A stretch of 64,000 nucleotides of DNA from Heloderma charlesbogerti (GCA_026122225.1 JANEZZ010000793.1:124001-188000), one strand, 5' to 3'; positions 22,250 through 34,560 are shown, counted from the stretch's first letter. Made by a program: numbers and translations. The notes: generated from the sequence alone by a model not told the origin.

Positions 22250-24027
22250 CTCCCCTCTGGAAACTGTAACGTGGGAAGCTGCCCTTCGATGAAGGCCGAG
22301 TTATTTGATGATTAAGCGCCAGCTCGCTGCCATGCAGGGGCTCCGGCGCTAGGGGGCTCCGCGCCCCTCCTCTCGGGCGCGGACCGCGACTTTTCCGCGC
22401 AGCCCTGCCAGCCTTCCGCTGGGGCGCCCCCGCTCAGTCTCATGGTTGCGGCTGGCCGTCCGTCCGTCCGTCCGTCCGTCGGTTCCTATGCGAGCACAAT
22501 GAAATCTTGTGTATCTGGGAGCCCAGCGCCGCGCGGTCGTAGCACTCCGGCGGCTTGAACACGGGACGAGCGAAAGGGGAACGCGCGACCGGCTGCTTTT
22601 AAGTTTCGAGGCCGGGGAGGGGGAGTCGGCACCGCCGACCCGCGTTGGAGATCGCGCCCTGCAAAACAAAATTGCAAAAGCTGCCCAGATCCCAAGTCTG
22701 CGAGAGGGATGGAATATACAAACACACCGAGGAGCCTCACTGGGGCGGACTGGTCTGCAGGCAGAAAGCTGGAAGCGTGCAAGTTTCAAGATCGCGTGTA
22801 AATTGCTTGCGACAAGAGTTGCGATTTCTGATTTCTATTTCCCCCCCCCCCTTCTTGCCCACCGCCGCCGCCGCCCCGCGCTGGATTCTCGGTGCCGTGG
22901 TAAGCTTTTGGAAGGACGAGTAACCCGAGGCTGATGAATGGGGCTTTTTGCATCGAGATGGAAGCTTGCCTTTTTATTTAGCCGAGGACGGAGAACCCCT
23001 TTCAGAAAACCGTATTTTTCCTTTTCTTTTCGTCTCTCAGCCACGGGCTTGGATTCATTGGAGAGCCGCAGGATCTGAACGACAAATTTCATGACACTGT
23101 GAAGCAGTAAGGATCCGCCTGGGTTATTATTTTGTAAGAGGAAGGTACGATTTGAAACGGGAGTTCGTGCGGAAGCGGGTTAAAAGGAGACAGGCGAGAG
23201 AGGGCATTAAACAAAAGTATTTTAAACTCCTGTGAATCTTTCTCCCTGCCCACCCCCCTCCCCATTTGCACGTTCGACTTGCAAACAACTTTTTCAAAGC
23301 TTTCCTTACCCCCGTGTTATCCATCGATACGCTTCTTTTTCCACGCACGGGGCTTCTCGCTGAAACGCGTATGCCTTTCTTTGCCTCCCCACCAGATTTC
23401 CCACACCTTTCCCAACTGCGCTCACAGTCGAGGTGAAGCCCTTTTTAATCCGTTGCCCATTAAGCTTCCTTTCCCCCTTGTTTTTAAAGCATCTCTCAAC
23501 TTTTCGGATAAACTGTGATTTATTTATTTTTTTTTAAAAAAACCAACTTTTAAATCTTATCCTTTTAAAAAGTATTGCTTTAAACACTTGCAATAACAAT
23601 ACTTTCAAACAGCCATCGATCTCAGCTCGGGGGGGGGGGTGCCCATAAAACCCACCCCCCCATCAGGTGCTCCGCCACCGCTTGTTCCATGCCCGCTGCC
23701 AGCAAATCGCCAATGGATCCTGGTCAGTTTCTTTCCCCCCTCCTGAGATCGGTCGCGTTGGCTCGCTAGCGAATCTTTCTCCAAGGGGTGGTGGTGGGTT
23801 CCCCGCGCCCCCTGCACTAAATCTGTCAAGCCCTCCCCTGCTGCCTGTCAAGGCGTGCAATCCTTCGCCGGGGCGGGGGGAGGGGGCTGCTTTCCCGTTG
23901 CCCTGCAAAAGAAAGAACACCAGATCCGGCTCCGGAGCACCCATGTGGCAGTGAGCGAGACTCGATCTTCACTTCGCAGAATCTCTGGCAGCGACAGGGA
24001 GCAGCAGCAGCAGCTCGGGCAGCCGAT
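22250..24027 (+). promoter_or_regulatory. MAML2: MAML2 CpG island, promoter and 5'UTR
   Basis: CpG-rich sequence begins near 22250, with a (CCGT)n tract at about 22456-22480, and continues into exon 1. The interval 23100-23640 is less CpG-rich and ends in poly-G. No TATA box was seen, and the transcription start cannot be fixed from sequence. Several open frames here on both strands are GC-driven chance frames. Confidence 0.6.
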
Positions 24028-24492
24028 ATGGGGGACACGGCTCCCCCGCAAGCCCCGGGTCTCTTGGGAGGAGGCGGCGGCTCGGCGGCGGCGGCGGCGC
24101 CGCGGGTGCACAGCGCCATCGTGGAGCGCCTGCGAGCGCGCATCGCCATCTGCCGCCAGCACCACCTCAGCTGCGAGGGGCGCTACGAGCGGGGCCGGGC
24201 GGAGAGCTCGGACCGGGAGCGGGAGAGCACCTTGCAGCTGCTCAACCTCGTGCAGCACGGCCAGGCGGCGCGGAAGGGCGGCAAGCACGGCAAGGCGGCG
24301 GCGGCGGCGGCGGCCGCCGGCAACAGCGGCGGCGGCTCGGCCCCTGCGGCCAACGCTGCGGCGCCCCCTTCGGCGGACTACTATCACCAGCAACTGATCA
24401 GCAACGGGCCTGCTGGTGGCAGGAATGGGATCAATGGGGAACAGCACAGCTCTGCAGCTGGAGGGGAACAGAGGAACCCGGCTCTCATTGCC
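24028..24492 (+). CDS. MAML2: MAML2 (mastermind-like 2), coding exon 1 only
   Basis: 155 codons from an ATG with G at -3 and +4 to a donor gcc|gtgagt at 24492/24493. Residues 26-83 form the MamL-1 N-terminal helix region, including SAIVERLRARIAICRQHH and YERGRAESSDRERESTLQLL, which in the Mastermind family binds the groove between Notch intracellular domain and CSL/RBPJ and recruits p300. Alanine runs occur at 20-24 and 90-97, with Gly/Ser/Ala-rich stretches around them; these are GCG/GGC codon tracts typical of a CpG-island exon. The exon ends INGEQ...RNPALIA, as in mammalian MAML2. The following exons, which hold the acidic and glutamine-rich activation regions, lie beyond the window. In human, intron 1 is the breakpoint intron of the CRTC1-MAML2 fusion. 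Confidence 0.96.
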
Positions 24493-25221
24493 GTGAGTTT
24501 CATTCATTTCTTCTTCTTCTCCAATTACAATAATAATAATAAATTCTGCTTAGCCTTTCCACCTAGGAGGCTTATGAGGAAGCTTTCCTGCTTGAGCGGT
24601 GGTGCTGGGGGTACCAAGGGAAAACTTGGAAGGACGTGAGAATGTTGTGTCTATGTGTGGGTTTGTTTTTTAGTCCTATCTAATATTGCCAACTTTATTT
24701 TAATTTTATTCTTTTCACTAGTTTCCTTCCTGTGCCTTTAACAGCAGCTCGACATGCAGGAATTGTAATACTAATGAATGAGGCATAGCATTAGATGGCA
24801 CACTTCAAAGCGTTTCACACACGTTAGTACGATCTCTTCCATATACAGCACCGTCAGTGTACCTGGTGTTGCCATGAGGACAGGTCCCTGTCCCAAGGAC
24901 ATTCCAATCTTACATTTGACAGGGATAGGGATGGAGGTGGACAGGGGAAGGGGAGAGCAAAGGAGACTGGGGCAGTAAGTGATCCATCTTTATTTATTTC
25001 AAGAGGTTCAACTCTATCTCTTGCAGCTTGAATAGAGACAAAGGCTTTTTACCACACTATATGTGTCAGTTGGCTCCACAATGTAAGGATGTCTGTGTTT
25101 ACCACCCAGCAACTGCTTTGTGAATGGCCGGTGTCAACATAATTCTCATTGCCTGTACTTTATGCATTTCAGTTCCTTGTGGCCTCACTGTTTACAATTC
25201 CCCCTGCCCCTCCAATAATCA

Positions 25222-25256
25222 TGTGTGTATGTATATATGTGTGTGTGTGTGTATAT
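25222..25256. repeat. (TG/TA)n microsatellite
   Basis: Run of tgtgtatgtatatatgtgtgtgtgtgtgtatatat directly before the LINE at 25262. Confidence 0.8.
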
Positions 25257-25261
25257 ATTCC

Positions 25262-25778
25262 TGCCAACTGAGGCAATAAGGAGAGATATGATAGAGGTGT
25301 ACAAAATTAGGCATGGTGTGGAGAAATTGGCTAGGGAGATATTTTTCTCCCTCTCTCATAATACTAGAACTCAGGGTCATTCCATGAAGCTGACTGGTGG
25401 AAGATTCAGGACAGAAAAAAGGAAGGGCTTCTTCAGTCTTCACACAGCAACAGCGCACAATTAAGCAATGGAATTCACTTCCACAAGATGTAGTGATGGC
25501 CACCAATTTGAATGGCTTTACAAGGGGGCTGGACAAATTCCTGGAGGAGAAGGCTAGCCTATCAGTGGCTACTAGGCCTGGTGGCTGTCTGCTCCTTCCA
25601 GTATCAGAGGCAGTATGGTTACACACCCCAGTTGCTGGGGAATATGGGCAGAGTGCTGTTGTTCTCAAGCCCTGCTTCTGGGTTCCTGGTTGACACAGCT
25701 GGCTGGCCACTGTGTGAACAGAATGCTGGACTAGATGGATCCGTCCCTTGGCCTGATCCAGCAGGGCTCTTCTTATGA
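25262..25778 (+). mobile_element. CR1/L3-like LINE 3' end
   Basis: Reads RRDMIEVYKIRHGVEKLAREIFFS then NTRTQGHSMKLTGGRFRTEKRKGFF, the C-terminal reverse-transcriptase tail, and ends gcctgatccagcagggctcttcttatg. 5'-truncated. Confidence 0.85.
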
Positions 25779-26204
25779 TAACACTTAATGCATCTGATGG
25801 AATGGGCTGGATCCATGAAAACTTATGCCATAATAAATGTATTAGTCTACGAAATGCCACAAGTCTCTTTGTTGTTTTTGCTGCAACACAGTGACCTCTC
25901 TGGAAATGGTTCCATTAAAGAGTTTTTATTCTGCTCTTCAGACAACAAAGGCTCCTGGAGTGGCTTATATTATATATCAATAAAAAAGCAAGCAAGTCCT
26001 TGCCCAGAATCTAAGAAGAAGACATGGCATGAAAGGAAAAGGCACTAATTCTTAGTTACGAAGTTCTTAATTGCCAACCGGAATGGAAAGGTCAAGGAGA
26101 GGGGTAGGTAGAAGTTGATAGTCTCTTAGTTGACCGATGGAGTAGCCCGGCAGTGCTTGTCTTCTCTTTTTTTCCTCTACTGTAGCCTGACAGAATGGCT
26201 GCGA

Positions 26205-26290
26205 TCCTGTGTCTGCTTATGTGGGAGTAAGCCCCACTGAACTCAATGGGACTTGCTTCTGAGTAGACACATATAGGATTGTGCTGTAAG
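26205..26290. mobile_element. Short palindromic MITE (ctactcagaagtaagt type)
   Basis: gcgatcctgtgtctgctta...gagtaagccccactgaactc...acttgcttctgagtagaca...taggattgtgc. Opposite orientation to 11266-11347. Confidence 0.65.
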
Positions 26291-27689
26291 TTTCTGCATG
26301 TCTGGCTGTTGTCAAAGAACAGGGGCAGGAGCAGTTAAAGGAAACCTGGCAACTGTCATTCTGCCCTATCTCACGGGGTCAGATTCAGGTCTGTAAGCCT
26401 TAAAACTGTGTTGCAATAAATGAAAACAACTGGGTTTGGAGGAACCAAAAAAAAGGAAGCCCCACTGTTTTTCCTCTCCCTAGTGTCCTGACAAAAAAAT
26501 CTGTGCCTGACACTTGCACAGTAGGAAGAGATTCAGCAAGCAGAGATGTTATTGTGGCAATGGCCACTTGGAGGCTGGCAGGCACCCTATGCAGAGCGGG
26601 AGGAGCACGGAGGTGATCTTCGCCTCCATGCTTCTCCTGCTCTGCATTTTTGCTAAATGGGCATTGTTGCCCATCTAGCTAGGACTCTGCAGAGGGGGAG
26701 GGAAGGAGGCTGGGGAGGGCTGGGGACCGCGCCGCTTCCCACTTCCCCAGTCCCCTCCCCTTCCTGCTCCCAGACCTGCCTCCTTCCCTCCTCTCCAAGG
26801 TTGCTTTTGTGAGCTCAGAGGCAGCTGGAGTGAATATCTCTGTGTCAGTGGGGAGGGGGGCAGGCAGGGAGCTCGAACTCCTGGATCCAAGGTCAAAGCT
26901 CTGTCTCCGACCTCAGATCCAGGAATCCAAACTGTGCTTTGGCCCCCCAGATGCTGTCTAGGGGGCTTAGGATTGCTGCCCCAACGGCTTTTTGAAAGGG
27001 GAATAGACAAGCTCGTGGAGGATTGGTCTCCCTGTGGCTATGAGCCATGTCATCTCAACAGAGCCTCTGTCTTCAGGAGCAGTATGCCTCTGAGAACCAG
27101 ATGCAGTGTGCCATGTTCCGTTTGCAATTAATTGGTAAATGTTTGAGGTGCCATACAGCTCTTTGCTGGTCCCAAGCACTCCATCCTCCCCATCTGGAAA
27201 GACCAAGGAAAAGTGTGGGTGCATGGAGGGTACATTTTGAGCAAGCACAGTTTGGGGCATTACACCATTCTGTCCTGAAAGCAAGCAAGAGGTTAAGTAG
27301 CTTGCCTTGATGAAATTTAAAGGATAGTAATTATTTCTGGTTATGCACATATACATTTGCATATGTAAACTGGAATATGCAAATCTGCCCAATTTTCTGT
27401 GCTATGGGCCTGAGCCCCAGATCTTTTAGGTACCTAGAAGTGCCCTTAGGATAGACAATAATGGGGGCACAGGGGTTGTCACTTCATACCGTGCTTGTAG
27501 TCTTCTGAGAGGCATCTGGATGGCTACAGCTGGAAACAGGACTGGATGGACCTGCAGTCTGATTTAACAGGGCTCTGTTGATATTCTAGCTCCCTCCTGC
27601 GAGGGGGACCACACCTGTTGAATTTCTGTCTGCCATGCAAGCTGTTGACAGCACGGGGCTCAAGACCCCTAAGAAAAAGTGTGAGAATC
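26291..27689. other. Intron stretch, mostly unassigned
   Basis: 26590-26690 resembles the tgaagcacagaggg / gcttctcctgc section of the 1317-1675 MITE family. 27160-27255 is the second copy of the unnamed repeat at 2490-2590. A GC-rich block lies at 26690-26960. Confidence 0.4.
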
Positions 27690-27835
27690 TATAAATCAGG
27701 GGTGGGAAGCCTGTGGCATTCCAGATGTACTCCAACTTCCATCATCCACAGTCAGCATGGTCATTCATCACCGATGAAGGAAGCTGTAGCCCAACAACAT
27801 CTGGAGGGCCACAAATTCCCATCGCTGCTGTAAAT
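27690..27835. mobile_element. MITE, ctccagatgt...acatctggag type
   Basis: Imperfect palindrome with gggtgggaagcctgtgg at the left and acatctggagggccaca at the right. Same family as 28070-28190, 29310-29440, 33630-33770 and 61160-61290. Confidence 0.6.
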
Positions 27836-28069
27836 GATCAATAGTCGGAAAAACCCGAGATGGATGAGCTCCGTTGAAGATCTGGAAGGTCTGTAATTAA
27901 TTTGAGAGGCACTGATGAGCCCTAAGAGTGTGGTTGGATACTGTGTGCTATTGAGCTGGGCTGTGAGTTAGCACAAATGACAGTGGTTGAACATGGCAAA
28001 GAACCACAGGGTGCAGGCTACTGAAAAGGCTGTGAGTTGTTCCTCGAGGACTATGGTCTATTGCAATGT

Positions 28070-28190
28070 GTGGAGATCCAGATTTTTGGACTACAACTCC
28101 CGTCAGCCCCAGCCAGCACAGTCCATGTCCAGGGGTTGATAGGAGTCCAAAACATCTACAGCGTACCAGGTTGGGGAATGGCGGTCTATT
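28070..28190. mobile_element. MITE fragment, same ctccagatgt family
   Basis: ggactacaactcccgtcagccccagcc with a worn right half (gttgataggagtccaaaacatct). Confidence 0.5.
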
Positions 28191-28868
28191 CTCTCTTTGT
28201 AATATTCCAATCACTCAAGATGTTACTAATGCATCTGTTATTTGTCGAGGTGCCACCAAATGCGTAAGCCATAAACCATTTTTCCTGGCACAGCTGTTGG
28301 AGGAATGAAGTCTTGTAGCAGTGCAGGTCTTAATTTATGGAGTTATGTGCTACACAGGGGTATTTCATACCACAGAGGAATATTGGGATGATCTGTGATG
28401 TTAGCAGAACAGTCCCTCTGCAGTACTCTCCGCGACTTCTTCAAGGGCTTTATAAGTCTTGTCTGTTCCCTTTTAAAATGTATTTTTAAGAAAAGGACGC
28501 TCTTCCTCAACTGATTTTGTCTCAGTCCATCAAAGTGTGCATCGCAACATCTGTCCTTTATGTTGATTCGTTATTCACATTTCTATACCGCTTTCTCTGC
28601 TAAAAAGCCATCAAGGTGGTGGACAACAAGGTGAAACAGTGACATCATATTCATTTGCCACTTCCAGTAATGGTCTTCCCTACCCTGTTATCTAACATTG
28701 CTGGGTATTTTAGCATGGCTTCCTGGCTGCTGGCTACTGATAAGGACACAGGATGTGTTTTCCAGGAGATAAAGGTGTTCAGCTGTGGTTTAGGAAGTGT
28801 CACTGGTGCAGCGTGTAGGTAGCTTCTGACTAATGCTCTGACATCTGGGGACTGGGGACTATGAGCAG

Positions 28869-28997
28869 CTTAGGGTACAATCTTGTGCATGTTTAGACAG
28901 AAAAACGTCCTACAACTCCCAGCATTCCCCAACTGGGGTATGCTGGGAGTTGTAGGACGTTTTTCTGTCTAAACATGAATAGGATTGCACCCTTAGT
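28869..28997. mobile_element. Near-perfect hairpin MITE, actcccagcat family
   Basis: Two ~58-bp halves from ggtacaatcttgtgcatgtt to aacatgaataggattgcacc; the inner gtcctacaactcccagcat arm is perfectly paired. TTA occurs immediately outside both ends, suggesting a 3-bp target duplication. Confidence 0.8.
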
Positions 28998-29309
28998 GCC
29001 TACGTAGCTCTCGTGGCATTTCAGAGGCGGGGGGCTCTCACAGTTGCAAAGTGTTGTGTGGATCATGTGCCGATCTGGCAACACAGACTTTCCATTTTGT
29101 GCCAAGCCTGAATTCCTAGAATTGCCAACGCCTGGACTTGAAGATACACCAGGTGACTTTAAGTATGCTAGAGAGAAGCTCTTGGTGGGGGCCCCACCTG
29201 TTAAATGTCTCCCTGCCATGTTACAGTGGTGTTGCAAGTTGCAAAGACATGTGCGTGGAGCATTGATTTGGATTTCCTTTTGGTGAGTGATTACCAAGGG
29301 CGGCTTTTC

Positions 29310-29442
29310 GCCCAGCCTGGTTCCTACAGATGTTTTGACCAACTCTCATCAGCCCTGGCCAACATGGCCAATGGTCAGGAATCTGGGCAGATGTTGTCCA
29401 AAACATCGGTGGGGGGTACAAAGTTGGGGAAAGCTAACTTGG
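29310..29442. mobile_element. MITE, ctccagatgt family, worn
   Basis: cctggttcctacagatgtttt at the left pairs with aaaacatcggtggggggtac at the right around catcagccctggccaacatgg. Confidence 0.5.
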
Positions 29443-30119
29443 AGTTATCTGCTGGTGGGTCACATGTGTAAGGCTAGCAGGACTCAGTCCTGTGGTATGC
29501 CATAGGTTTCTGGGTTGATAAATAGTACCAGTTGGAGGGCTTGGATACTGGTACTACCATTGTCTCTACCAGTGGGACAACTGCAGGAGGTCCACGGGGC
29601 AGGGCCAATCCACCCCTCCTCCAAGGGCTACACTGTTAAGAAAAAATTAAAATTATTTTTAAAGGTTTGTTTTTAAAAACACTCGGTAGCACTCATTAGC
29701 ACTAAAAGGATTAAATTTAGCTTCTTTGCAAGCTTAAGTTGGCCCTTTGGGGGCTTATCTACATGAGGCTATTAACCTGCCACTTTACCGAAGCTTCCGC
29801 TTCCAGATTCTTTGTGATTAAGATCAGCTCTTTTACACGTACTTTTTTCCGGAGGTTTTCTTTCTCTGTCTTTCCATATGTTCCATTACCCAGCCACCAG
29901 GTGGTGGTGTGGTGTAGCAGAATTGTGCAAATGCAAAAGGGTCTCATGCCGCCATTCACAAAAATACCAGACTTTCCTCATTAAGAAAAAAAATGCTGTA
30001 ATGGTTGCAAAGCATGGGAGAGGCCCTCGAGGATAACAACATCATGTAAAGCACCTTCAAACTACCATGAGTGAGGAATCACCAGCGTGCAATAAATGCC
30101 TTGTATAGAAAGGCTCTTA

Positions 30120-30290
30120 GTGCTCTGTAGAGCACCATTTGTTTGTAAAAAGGCTCTGTAGTGCTCTACAGAGCACCATTTGTTTGTAAAAAAAAGTTTT
30201 TATTTAATGGGGGGGTGTTGCAGGACCACACCAGGGGCGGTGGGGATTGCATGTGGCCCTCAAGGTACATGTTGTCCACCCCTGAATTTC
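30120..30290. repeat. Local duplication inside a worn DNA element
   Basis: gagcaccatttgtttgtaaaa occurs twice, at ~30129 and ~30171, with ctctgtag-containing spacers, a ~42-bp tandem step. The surrounding block ends tgttgtccacccctg, like the right end of 62050-62370. Confidence 0.6.
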
Positions 30291-30984
30291 TGCATGACAT
30301 GGTCACATATATACAACACAATTCTTCCACTCTGTTCTTATGTCAGCAAGATATACGTTAAATATATTCTGCTAGATAGTCAAGTGGTACTGTACTTTAT
30401 AAAGATGGAGGAGGAGGGAAATAAAGCAGTTATTCAGCACTTAAAAGTTTTCTGACTGCAAAAATCCGTGCACAGATGTTGTAACAAGCAGAACTCTGGG
30501 GTCACAGGGACCCAGAGACGCTGAAGACAGGTGTCCTTTGGTTGTGGTGTTCTTAAACAAAAACTATCTTCAAAATGACAGACTGGCTCCTCTCCTTGAA
30601 ACAGGAGGAGGAAGAGAACATCATTATTGGTTTCTAAGCAAAAGTTCCTTCATTAATGACTGGAATATTATTATTTTGCTGGCACGACTGCGCACAGAGG
30701 AATCGGATTCATATGGGCTGACGTTCCCTGGGTCTCTAGGCCTGGACTTGCTCTGATGTGGGTTCAGATCATTACCCCACCCTAGCCCCACCCCCACATT
30801 TTAGGCCACAAATAACTAACGCCGTGTGTGGGCACAGGCAAGCTAGTTAAAAGGTTTGAAGTCTAGCATCTTGTGTAGACTTATTTGCAAGGATGTTCCA
30901 AGGATGTTGCTTTTTATTTTACACCATCAGTTTTTGTTAAACAGGATGTGTAAACAGGTAGGGAAAAGTTGTGTGCCTGGGACA

Positions 30985-31140
30985 GTATAATAATAATAAT
31001 ACTTGATATTTATTGAGGGGATTTCAGGTGTTCAAAGCAATTCTGCATACATTATCTCAGCAATCCTTGCGACAAACCTGTAAGGTAGACCAGTATTATT
31101 TTCGCTATATTGCAGATGTGGAGGGGCAGATTGAGGCTAA
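30985..31140 (-). mobile_element. MIR-like SINE fragment
   Basis: cattatctcagcaatccttg, gacaaacctgtaaggtag, ccagtattattttcgctata, ttgcagatgtggaggggcag follow the order of the MIR 3' region. Highly diverged. Confidence 0.45.
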
Positions 31141-31559
31141 CAAATAATAGCTTCATCCTACCCATGCTTACTCAAATGTATTTCCCATTAAATGAAATAC
31201 ATTCTTTTAAGAAGAGGTATGTCCCATTGGTTTCAATTGAATTTCAGTTGTGCATAGCTCTGCGTAATTGTGTAGGAGATAGATTATTTAGCTCACTAAA
31301 CAAGTACAGCAAATGAGTAATGTTGCTTAATATGGTTGAGCTGAACAGATGTTTTCTAGAAGGAAAGGGAGGGGGAAATACTTGAGGTTTCCAGTATTTT
31401 GAAACTGACCTTAAATGTGTTTTATCGCTATAGGGCATGTTGCATGCACTTTCAAGAACTTTTCAAATAATGACACGTCACAAATGAATGACAAGATGTC
31501 TTGATCCTTTAAAAAAGAAAAAAAGAAAAATATGAACCCAGCAACAACGAGAGAGAGAA

Positions 31560-32315
31560 AAATAGTGCAAAAATGATATACTTCCCTCAAATGTTGGATA
31601 CATTAGGAAAGGAATAAAAAATAAAACTGCCAATAGCATAATGCCTTTATGTGAATCTATGGTGTGACCATGCTTAGAATACTGTTTGCAGTTCTGGTCA
31701 CTGCATCTCAAAAAGGATATTGTAGAGCCAGAGAAAAGGGCCACCAAAATGATCAAGGGGTTGGAGCAACTCCTCTATGGGGAGAGGATGCAACAATGTT
31801 TGGGGCTTTTTAGTTTAGAAAAAGGCCAATAAGAGAGAGGACATGATAGAATTGTATAAAATTATGCATGGTGTGGAGAAGTGGGAATCTCATAGGAAAT
31901 ACTAGAACCTGGGGTCATCCCATGAAACTGAAAGGTGGAAGATTCAGTACAGACGAAAGGAAGTACTTCTTCACGCAGCGCAGAATTAAACTATGGAATT
32001 TGTTTCCATAAGATGTAGCGATGGCTGCCAACACAGACAGCTTTAAAGGGGGATTAAGACACATTTAGGTAGGGTAAGGCTATCAAAGGCTACTAGTCCT
32101 GATGGCTATATATCACCTCCAGTGTCAGAGGCGGAATGCATATGTACACATATGCATATGTACACCAGTTGCTGGGGGACATGGACAGGAGGGTGCAGTT
32201 GCACTCATGTCCTGTTTGTGGATTTCTCATAGGCATCTGGTTGGCCACTGTGAAAACAGAACTCCGGACTACATAGGCCTTTGGGCTGATCCACCAGTGC
32301 TATGCTTGTGTCTGT
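31560..32315 (+). mobile_element. CR1/L3-like LINE 3' end
   Basis: Starts in the region reading LYGVTMLRILFAVLVTASQKGYCRARE-like sequence, then RDMIELYKIMHGVEK, ILEPGVIP, and ends tgggctgatccaccagtgct. Longer but more worn than 25262-25778; a small (catatgcatatgtaca) duplication lies at 32135-32165. Confidence 0.8.
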
Positions 32316-32504
32316 ACAATTCAACAAGAAGTTTTCCTGAGTGAGCCCCATTGGAGCGGAAGCAGCTTCAGGGCGCTGAAATGAATGAGAGCTAAGCACA
32401 GGAGTTTGTGTATCATAGAGATTCAGCTGTGAACCATGATTTCCCTCATTCGTGAACACAGGAAATTCCCTTGTACTGACCATTGGTCCATCTAGCCTGG
32501 CATT

Positions 32505-32620
32505 GTCAACTCCAGGGGTGAAGAACCTCTTTCAGCCCAAGGGCCTTATTCAGTTTCAGAGAAGCTCTCAGGGGCTGCATTCGGCTGGTGGGTGGGGCCA
32601 AAGGCAAAGAAGGCAGGGCC
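32505..32620. mobile_element. Short repeat, aaccctctttcagcccaagggcc type
   Basis: ggggtgaagaacctctttcagcccaagggcc. Relatives begin at about 34570, 55560 and 56805; 55560-55882 shows the inverted right end. Confidence 0.5.
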
Positions 32621-32702
32621 AAGATACCAAAAATACCGGCATATTTTCACTTAAATCCTGCCAGGAACTAAGCCTTAGGAGAGCATTTCAAACTTTTAGA
32701 AT

Positions 32703-33226
32703 TAGGGTGGTCACTTAAGAATCACCAAAAAAAAGGAAATGCATCACCAAGAAAAAGGACAAAAGAGGGAGGTGATTTGCATAAAATTTGCATGTGCTCA
32801 TTTGTATGTATAGATGCAAATGTATAAATAATTATTATAATTTAAATAGAAATATAGTACATCTCACCATGGTGTGGAAGGCTGTGACTGGGTGACCTGT
32901 GTGCCTGCTGTCCAGGTACTAACTTTGGATGGGCAACTTTGAGGCCCCTGCTGCTCTGTGAGAAGAGCAAAGGGCTGGATGTGCCCCATCTCATCTGATC
33001 TCGGAAGCTAAGCAGGGTCAGCCCTGGTTAGTACTTGGATGGGAGACTGCCTGGGAATCAGGCTTCCTGCACTGAGCCGGGGGTTGGACTCAGTGGTCTT
33101 GTAGGCCCCTTCCAACCCTATGGTTCTATGATCCCATGATTCCTTCCTTCTGGTTCTTTGACTTGGACAGGACAGTCCTTCGAGTAGAGGACTGTCCTCT
33201 GTAAAAGAGGACACCTGGCCACCCTC
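32703..33226. mobile_element. TAGGGTGG DNA element, split by a 5S SINE
   Basis: Begins tagggtggtcacttaag and ends ggacacctggccaccctc, giving inverted termini TAGGGTGG/CCACCCT(A). The same order of blocks (aatttgcatatgctcattt, ctgggtgacctgtgtgcctg, gtaaaagaggacac) recurs at 36686-37215, and the right half at 59560-59748. Confidence 0.7.
32965..33140 (+). mobile_element. 5S-rRNA-derived SINE with CR1-type tail
   Basis: 32984-33058 matches vertebrate 5S rRNA from about position 28 to 100, with the A box (agctaagcagggtc), intermediate element and C box (gtacttggatgggagac) all present. It is followed directly by ctgcactgagccgggggttggactc and the CR1 3' end (ttccaaccctatggttctatgatcc). It is not a 5S gene because both rRNA ends are missing. 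Confidence 0.85.
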
Positions 33227-33629
33227 CATCCAAAAGTTGGAAAACCACTGAATGACTGGCCATCAGAAGTAAGAGGTGTGACCAAGAAAAGCAGGAGTGG
33301 CCATCTGGGGAACGCCAGAGGGCTAGATTGGTTCCCCAAGTGAGCCAGATTTGGCCCCTGGGCCTGAGATTCCCCACCCCTACTGGTAGTGGTTCTCTGA
33401 TTGACCTCTGGTGACAGGTCCTGATCCCCTTTTACCTGGAAATGGTGGTGTGATCTAACCTGGAGCCATCTGCATACAAAGCTCTATTACAGTGCCACGG
33501 CCTTCCTTGGTGGACATAAGCAAGCAATCATCCCTCTTCATCACCCCCTCACTTTTAATACGAAGATAATCATCATTACTGGCTGGGCATTCAGGATTGT
33601 TGTCAGGATTACTGAGATAATCTAGGCCA

Positions 33630-33770
33630 GCCTTCCTCTACCTGGTGCCCTCCAGATGTTGGGACTACAACTCCCATGAGCCTCAGCCAGTCGTCAGAGG
33701 TGGGAGAGTTATAGTCCCAAACATCTGGAGGGCATCCAGTTAGGGAAAGGCTGATCTAGGCAAAGTGCTT
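33630..33770. mobile_element. MITE, ctccagatgt family, good copy
   Basis: cctggtgccctccagatgttgggactacaactcccat pairs with atagtcccaaacatctggagggcatcc. About 135 bp. Confidence 0.75.
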
Positions 33771-34380
33771 TGGGAAACACACAAAGGAAATTATTGTTTT
33801 TATGACTGTCTGCTGAGACTGAGATAACAGTGGGATAGTTAAGGGGTGGTCCCTGGTGTGTGCTGTTGAGTTGCCACACACAAAAGGGCCTGCTCCAGGA
33901 AGCACCATCCACCGGCTCTCCGTACAAATGTGCTCCGTGATCATAGCATTACTGCAGGAACCATGTAGTGTGTAAGCCTTGAAGCAATGGGGTCTTTTGC
34001 CTCTCTTCTTTTCCAGCACTGAGAAAGCAATGAAGGGCGTGGGGAGGAGAGGGGGGCGGGTGCCGGGCATCAAAAGATGGGACCTCGGGGGCCAAGATCA
34101 AAGGCAGGAATAAAAATCTTCTCACACATTGCAAATTTCATAATTTGGAGTCTTTGGTATCCTCCAGCAGTTTACACAGGTGCAGCATTCCGGCTCACAG
34201 GGTTTGCTCTCGTGCCAACACATGCAAATAGCTTCGTAGGAGTGCCAAAAATCCTCCATGTGGATAAGGTCCAAGAAAGGCATAATTCCACGGGAAGGTG
34301 TCAGTTGCAATCTCGTATGCAGCATTTCAGCTGCAGCAGGAGGAGTTCTCCCAGCTCTTTTTATTGTGCATTTCTTAAAG

Positions 34381-34560
34381 AGCCCATCTTAGGAACACAG
34401 AAACAGCCTTACACTGGGTCAGGCTATGTCTCCAACAGCCCACTATTGTCTGCTCAGACTGGCAGTGGTTCCCAGGGTCTCATGATCCTTTTCGCTGGAG
34501 ATGCTAGGAATTGAACCTGCTGCATGGAGAACATGTCCTCTACCACTGATGGATGGTCTC
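34381..34560 (-). mobile_element. tRNA-derived SINE
   Basis: The minus strand runs from the A box (catcagtggtagaggac, near 34545) and B box (caggttcaattcctagc) to caatagtgggctgttgg and the 3' end ctgtttctgtgttcc. Same SINE as 18785-18978. Confidence 0.8.

Noticed and set aside
22349..22789. 146-codon minus-strand frame in the MAML2 CpG island
   Set aside because: Low-stop GC-rich DNA with no conserved motifs; partly covers a (CCGT)n tract.
23848..24507. 219-codon minus-strand frame and overlapping plus frames over MAML2 exon 1
   Set aside because: Antisense and frame shadows of a GC-rich exon, Arg/Ala-rich and without family resemblance.
32984..33058. 5S rRNA gene
   Set aside because: Lacks both rRNA ends and is fused to a CR1 tail; a SINE fits better.
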